Source: Portunus trituberculatus (taxonomy: Eukaryota > Arthropoda > Malacostraca > Decapoda > Portunidae). Taken from it: 64,000 bases of DNA. Position 1 is the first letter of the stretch; every line of letters starts with the position of its first letter. Of the stretch, positions 60,979 through 64,000 are shown in pieces. Under the pieces are notes generated by a model. It was given only the letters and a program-made list of their open reading frames with translations, made no database searches and was not told where the DNA came from. The position numbers and the translations under genes are program-made. The DNA lies in the NCBI RefSeq assembly GCF_017591435.1, contig NC_059295.1:33543926-33607925 (forward strand), in the 5' to 3' direction.

Positions 60979-63390
60979 GAGGTGTGTTGGGAGGACTGGT
61001 CAATGGAAGGATCAGAGACAACATGGGGAAATACACTATTGACACTGGCAATGGAAAATGTGTTAACTCAGTGGGTCAAAGAAGATACTAGGTTTGGAGG
61101 AGAGGGAGCATCGTCAAGACTGGACTTGGTCTTTAGTACAGAGCCAATGGTCATTGAGGAGATGAGGGTGGAGTGCCCTTTAGCAAAGAGTGATCATGCA
61201 GTTTTGGAGTTCAAGGTGATAGACGAAGAGAAATCTAGAAGAAATGAAGAATATAAAGTGGGAAGATGGAATTATGCCAAGACAGATTTTGGAAACCTAA
61301 AGAAATTCTTTCAAGAGACAAATTGGATGAAATTCAAGAGTGCTAAGGAGCAAATGAAAAGTGGAAGGAATTTATAAAAATATACAAAGAAGGTGAGAAA
61401 AATTTGTACCAATAAGACAACATAGAAGTTGGAAAGCAGGACTGGTTTAACGATAGATGTGAAAAGGCTAGAACAAGAAAAGAGGATGCATGGAAGAGGT
61501 GGAGAAGGAAAAGACGGATTAAGCAGTGGGAAAGTTACAAAAGAGCAAGAAATGAATATGTGTTGATTAGAAGAGAAGAAAGAAAGAAACAAGAAAAGGA
61601 TATAATTGATAAATGTAAAGACCAACCAAGGCTTTTTTACAGACATGTGAACAACAACATCAAAAATAGAGAAAGTATTGAAAGTTTAGAAGTAAATGGA
61701 GTATACAGTGAAGATCCCAGGGAAATGGCAGAGGCTATGAATGGATGCTTTCGGAAGGTATTCACAAAGGAGACTGCTTTTGACAAACCACTGGTAATGG
61801 AACAGAAAGGGATTATGAAGGAGTTTCAAGTAACTGTGGAGGAGATCAAGAACATGATGGGGAGTTTAGAAGTGAGAAAAGCTGTGGGACCTGATGGGGT
61901 ATCAGGATGGATTTTAAGAGAATGCAGGGAGCAATTGGCAGAAAAAGTTTGTGAAGTAATTGATGCCTCATTAAGGGAAGGTGTAGTGCCCCAAGACTGG
62001 AAAAGAGCTAACATTGTCCCAATCTATAAATCAGGTAACAAGAGAGACCCATTGAACTATAGACCAGTGTCACTTACAAGTGTGGTAGCTAAGATGTGTG
62101 AGAGGGTGGTGAAGAATAGATGGACAGACTTCTTGGAGAAAATGACATACTTTGTGAGTGTCAATTTGGTTTTAGAAAGGGCGTTCATGCACGACAAACC
62201 TGATATGTTACTATTCGAGGGTGATAGATGTAATACAGGAAAGAGATGGTTGGGCTGATGGAATATATCTGGATTTAAAAAAGGCCTTTGATAAGGTACC
62301 ACACCAGAGACTGATCTGGAAACTTGAAATGGTAGGAGGAGTGCATGGCAGTTTACTAAAATGGATGGAAGACTTTTGGTAGGAAGAGAAATGAGAACAA
62401 TAATTAAGGACAGACCATCAGAATGGGGATTGGTGGAGAGTGGAGTTCCACAGGGATCAGTGTTGGCACCAGTAATGTTCGCAGTCTACATAAATGACAT
62501 GGTGGATGGGGTGTCCAGTTATGTGAGCCTATTTGCAGGCGATGCAAAATTGTTAAGAAAAGTGAGATGTGACAAAGATTGCGAACTACTCCAGGAAGAC
62601 TTGGACAGAATATGGAAATGGAGCTGTACATGGCAAATGGAGTTCAACACGACAAAATGCAAGAAAATAGAGTTTGGCAAGAGTGAAAGAAGAATCAGGA
62701 GTATGTACAAGATAGGAAATGAAGACATAAAACCAGTCATGAAGAAAAAGACCTTGGGGTGACAATTACCAATGACCTATCGCCAGAGAGACATATAAAC
62801 AAAATAATTGGAGAAGTATTGAACTTATTGAGGAACATAAGAGTGGCGTTCGTATATCTAGATGAAGAAATGATGAAGAAAATAATTACTGCAATGATAA
62901 GACCGAGGCTTGAATATGCAACAATACAGTGGGCTCGAACTTAAAGAAACACATAAGGAAACTAGAGAAAGTACAGAGGGCTGCAACAAAATGGTGCCTG
63001 ACTTAAGAGATTTGACTTATGAAGACAGACTGAAAAGAATGCAACTTCCAACCCTGGAAAACAGAAGAGAAAGGGGAGACCTGATAGCAATATACAGAGT
63101 GATGATTGGCATGGAAAAAATGGATAGGGAAGATCTGTGTATGTGGAATGGAAGAATGTCGAGAGGGCATGGGAAAAACTAAAATGGCCACTTATAGGAG
63201 AGATGTGAAAAAATATAGCTTCCCTCATAGAAGGGTGGAAGCATGGAATAGTTTAGACGTGGAAGTGGTCAACGCAAGGAATATTCATGATTTTAAGAAA
63301 AAGCTGGACATTAATAGATATGGAGACGGGACAACACGAGCATAGCTCTTTTCCCGTATGTTACAATTAGGTAAATACAATTAGGTAAAT
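60978..63390 (+). mobile_element. CR1-like LINE, family C (endonuclease to 3' tail)
   Basis: It starts within the endonuclease (LTQWVKEDTRFGGEGASSRL, DLVFSTEP, AKSDHAVLEF) and continues to the 3' end, nearly identical to 53016-55250 over the shared part. It has FAGD in the catalytic motif, the same frameshifts at GACTTTTGG (about 62377), ATAAAACCAG and GCTCGAACTT, plus private ones (for example at GGAGAAAATGAC, about 62136). The tail is a double AATTAGGTAAATAC. Confidence 0.94.
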
Positions 63391-63409
63391 ACACACACAC
63401 ACACACACA
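63391..63409. repeat. (AC)n closing the LINE array
   Basis: Nine AC units, then AT-rich sequence without LINE similarity. Confidence 0.97.
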
Positions 63410-64000
63410 GCACCCAATTCCTTCTAAGTGTGACTCCAGCTCCATGATTCTGACTGACTCTAGGGCCTTGTTGGAAGGACTCATTTCTTATAAGACTCAT
63501 CTATACCATAGCATCATGAAATTAAACTAGGGTTCATTATGCCCTCTTTTATAAAACCACAATATCATCCCACTCCCATGCCACTACTCTCACAAATAAT
63601 CAATTAATTATTTTTATCCATAATGAAACTGAGAAATTAATCTATTTTAGGTATGTACAGGAGGTAGACATGACTGGATTAGGTCTAGATTTGAAAGACA
63701 AGATACCTAACAGCTAGTCTGGTTATGGATATGTTTGCACATTTTGTTACAACACACAAGTACTGTCACTGAGCAGTTCATGACGCATGAAGGTTTCAGC
63801 AATGACTTCAAATTGTCACCCAGAAAAGAACTTCATTTTTTAAGACTAAGGATTATGTGGTGCTACTAGCTCATTGTGCTGCACAAGTAGAGCACTTACT
63901 ATTTTATGGTTAGTTTTTTTATTCATTTGAAATATAAAAGTAATGGAAGAAAATATAAGCAAATATTAAGAGTAACTGTTCTTTTAGAGATTTTTTAGGA
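63410..64000. other. Unannotated AT-rich sequence to window end
   Basis: No coding exon, repeat or RNA gene was recognised. It presumably continues the II-III linker intron, because domains III and IV of the channel are still missing. Confidence 0.6.

Overview
The window looks like a stretch of a decapod crustacean genome, probably a crab or close relative. The grounds are very dense dinucleotide microsatellites, long introns, and LINE/SINE repeats whose ends resemble those I associate with decapod genomes. The species is an inference; the sequence alone does not fix it.

One host gene is recognisable, on the + strand across most of the window: a Cav3 (T-type, low-voltage-activated) calcium channel alpha-1 subunit, orthologous to insect Ca-alpha1T and vertebrate CACNA1G/H/I. 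Thirteen consecutive exon positions can be placed with matching splice phases: IS1 (3038-3149), IS2-S3 (5473-5606), IS3-S4 (7697-7794), IS4-S5/turret (7889-8063), domain I turret (14143-14255, in no long ORF), IP1 (16596-16765), pore/S6 (16870-16962), IS6 with the whole I-II linker and IIS1 (19245-20588), IIS2-S3 (22022-22173), IIS3-S5 (22278-22502), two alternative domain II turret exons (28054-28171 and 39804-39960), IIP/S6 (42013-42168) and the start of the II-III linker (50715-about 51290). The coding parts join in frame. The N-terminus lies before the window and domains III-IV lie after it.

The most notable points in the gene are: (1) the two turret exons have the same phases (2 in, 0 out), both start inside IIS5 and end before the pore, and carry 3 versus 5 cysteines, which is the signature of mutually exclusive splicing known in invertebrate Cav3 channels; (2) the intron before IS1 ends in a textbook U12 branch site followed by AC rather than AG, so it appears to be an AT-AC minor-spliceosome intron.

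The introns are swollen by mobile DNA. At least 15 5'-truncated copies of CR1-like LINEs (families called A, B, C and D here) and a tRNA-derived SINE sit directly next to (AC)n/(GT)n microsatellites, in most cases on both sides. LINE 3' ends carry a TAGGTAAATAC tail that runs into (AC)n. At 30.9-38.0 kb and 53.0-63.4 kb several copies are joined head to tail through (AC)n tracts. This suggests insertion targeted to, or primed at, (AC)n, plus later duplication: the family C copies share the same inactivating changes. The window also holds a dead Tigger/pogo transposon inside a (TA)n tract, TTAA-flanked and long-TIR MITEs, fragments of a second poly(A)-tailed LINE family, and one LINE/microsatellite block bracketed by a duplicated copy of an exon-intron boundary.
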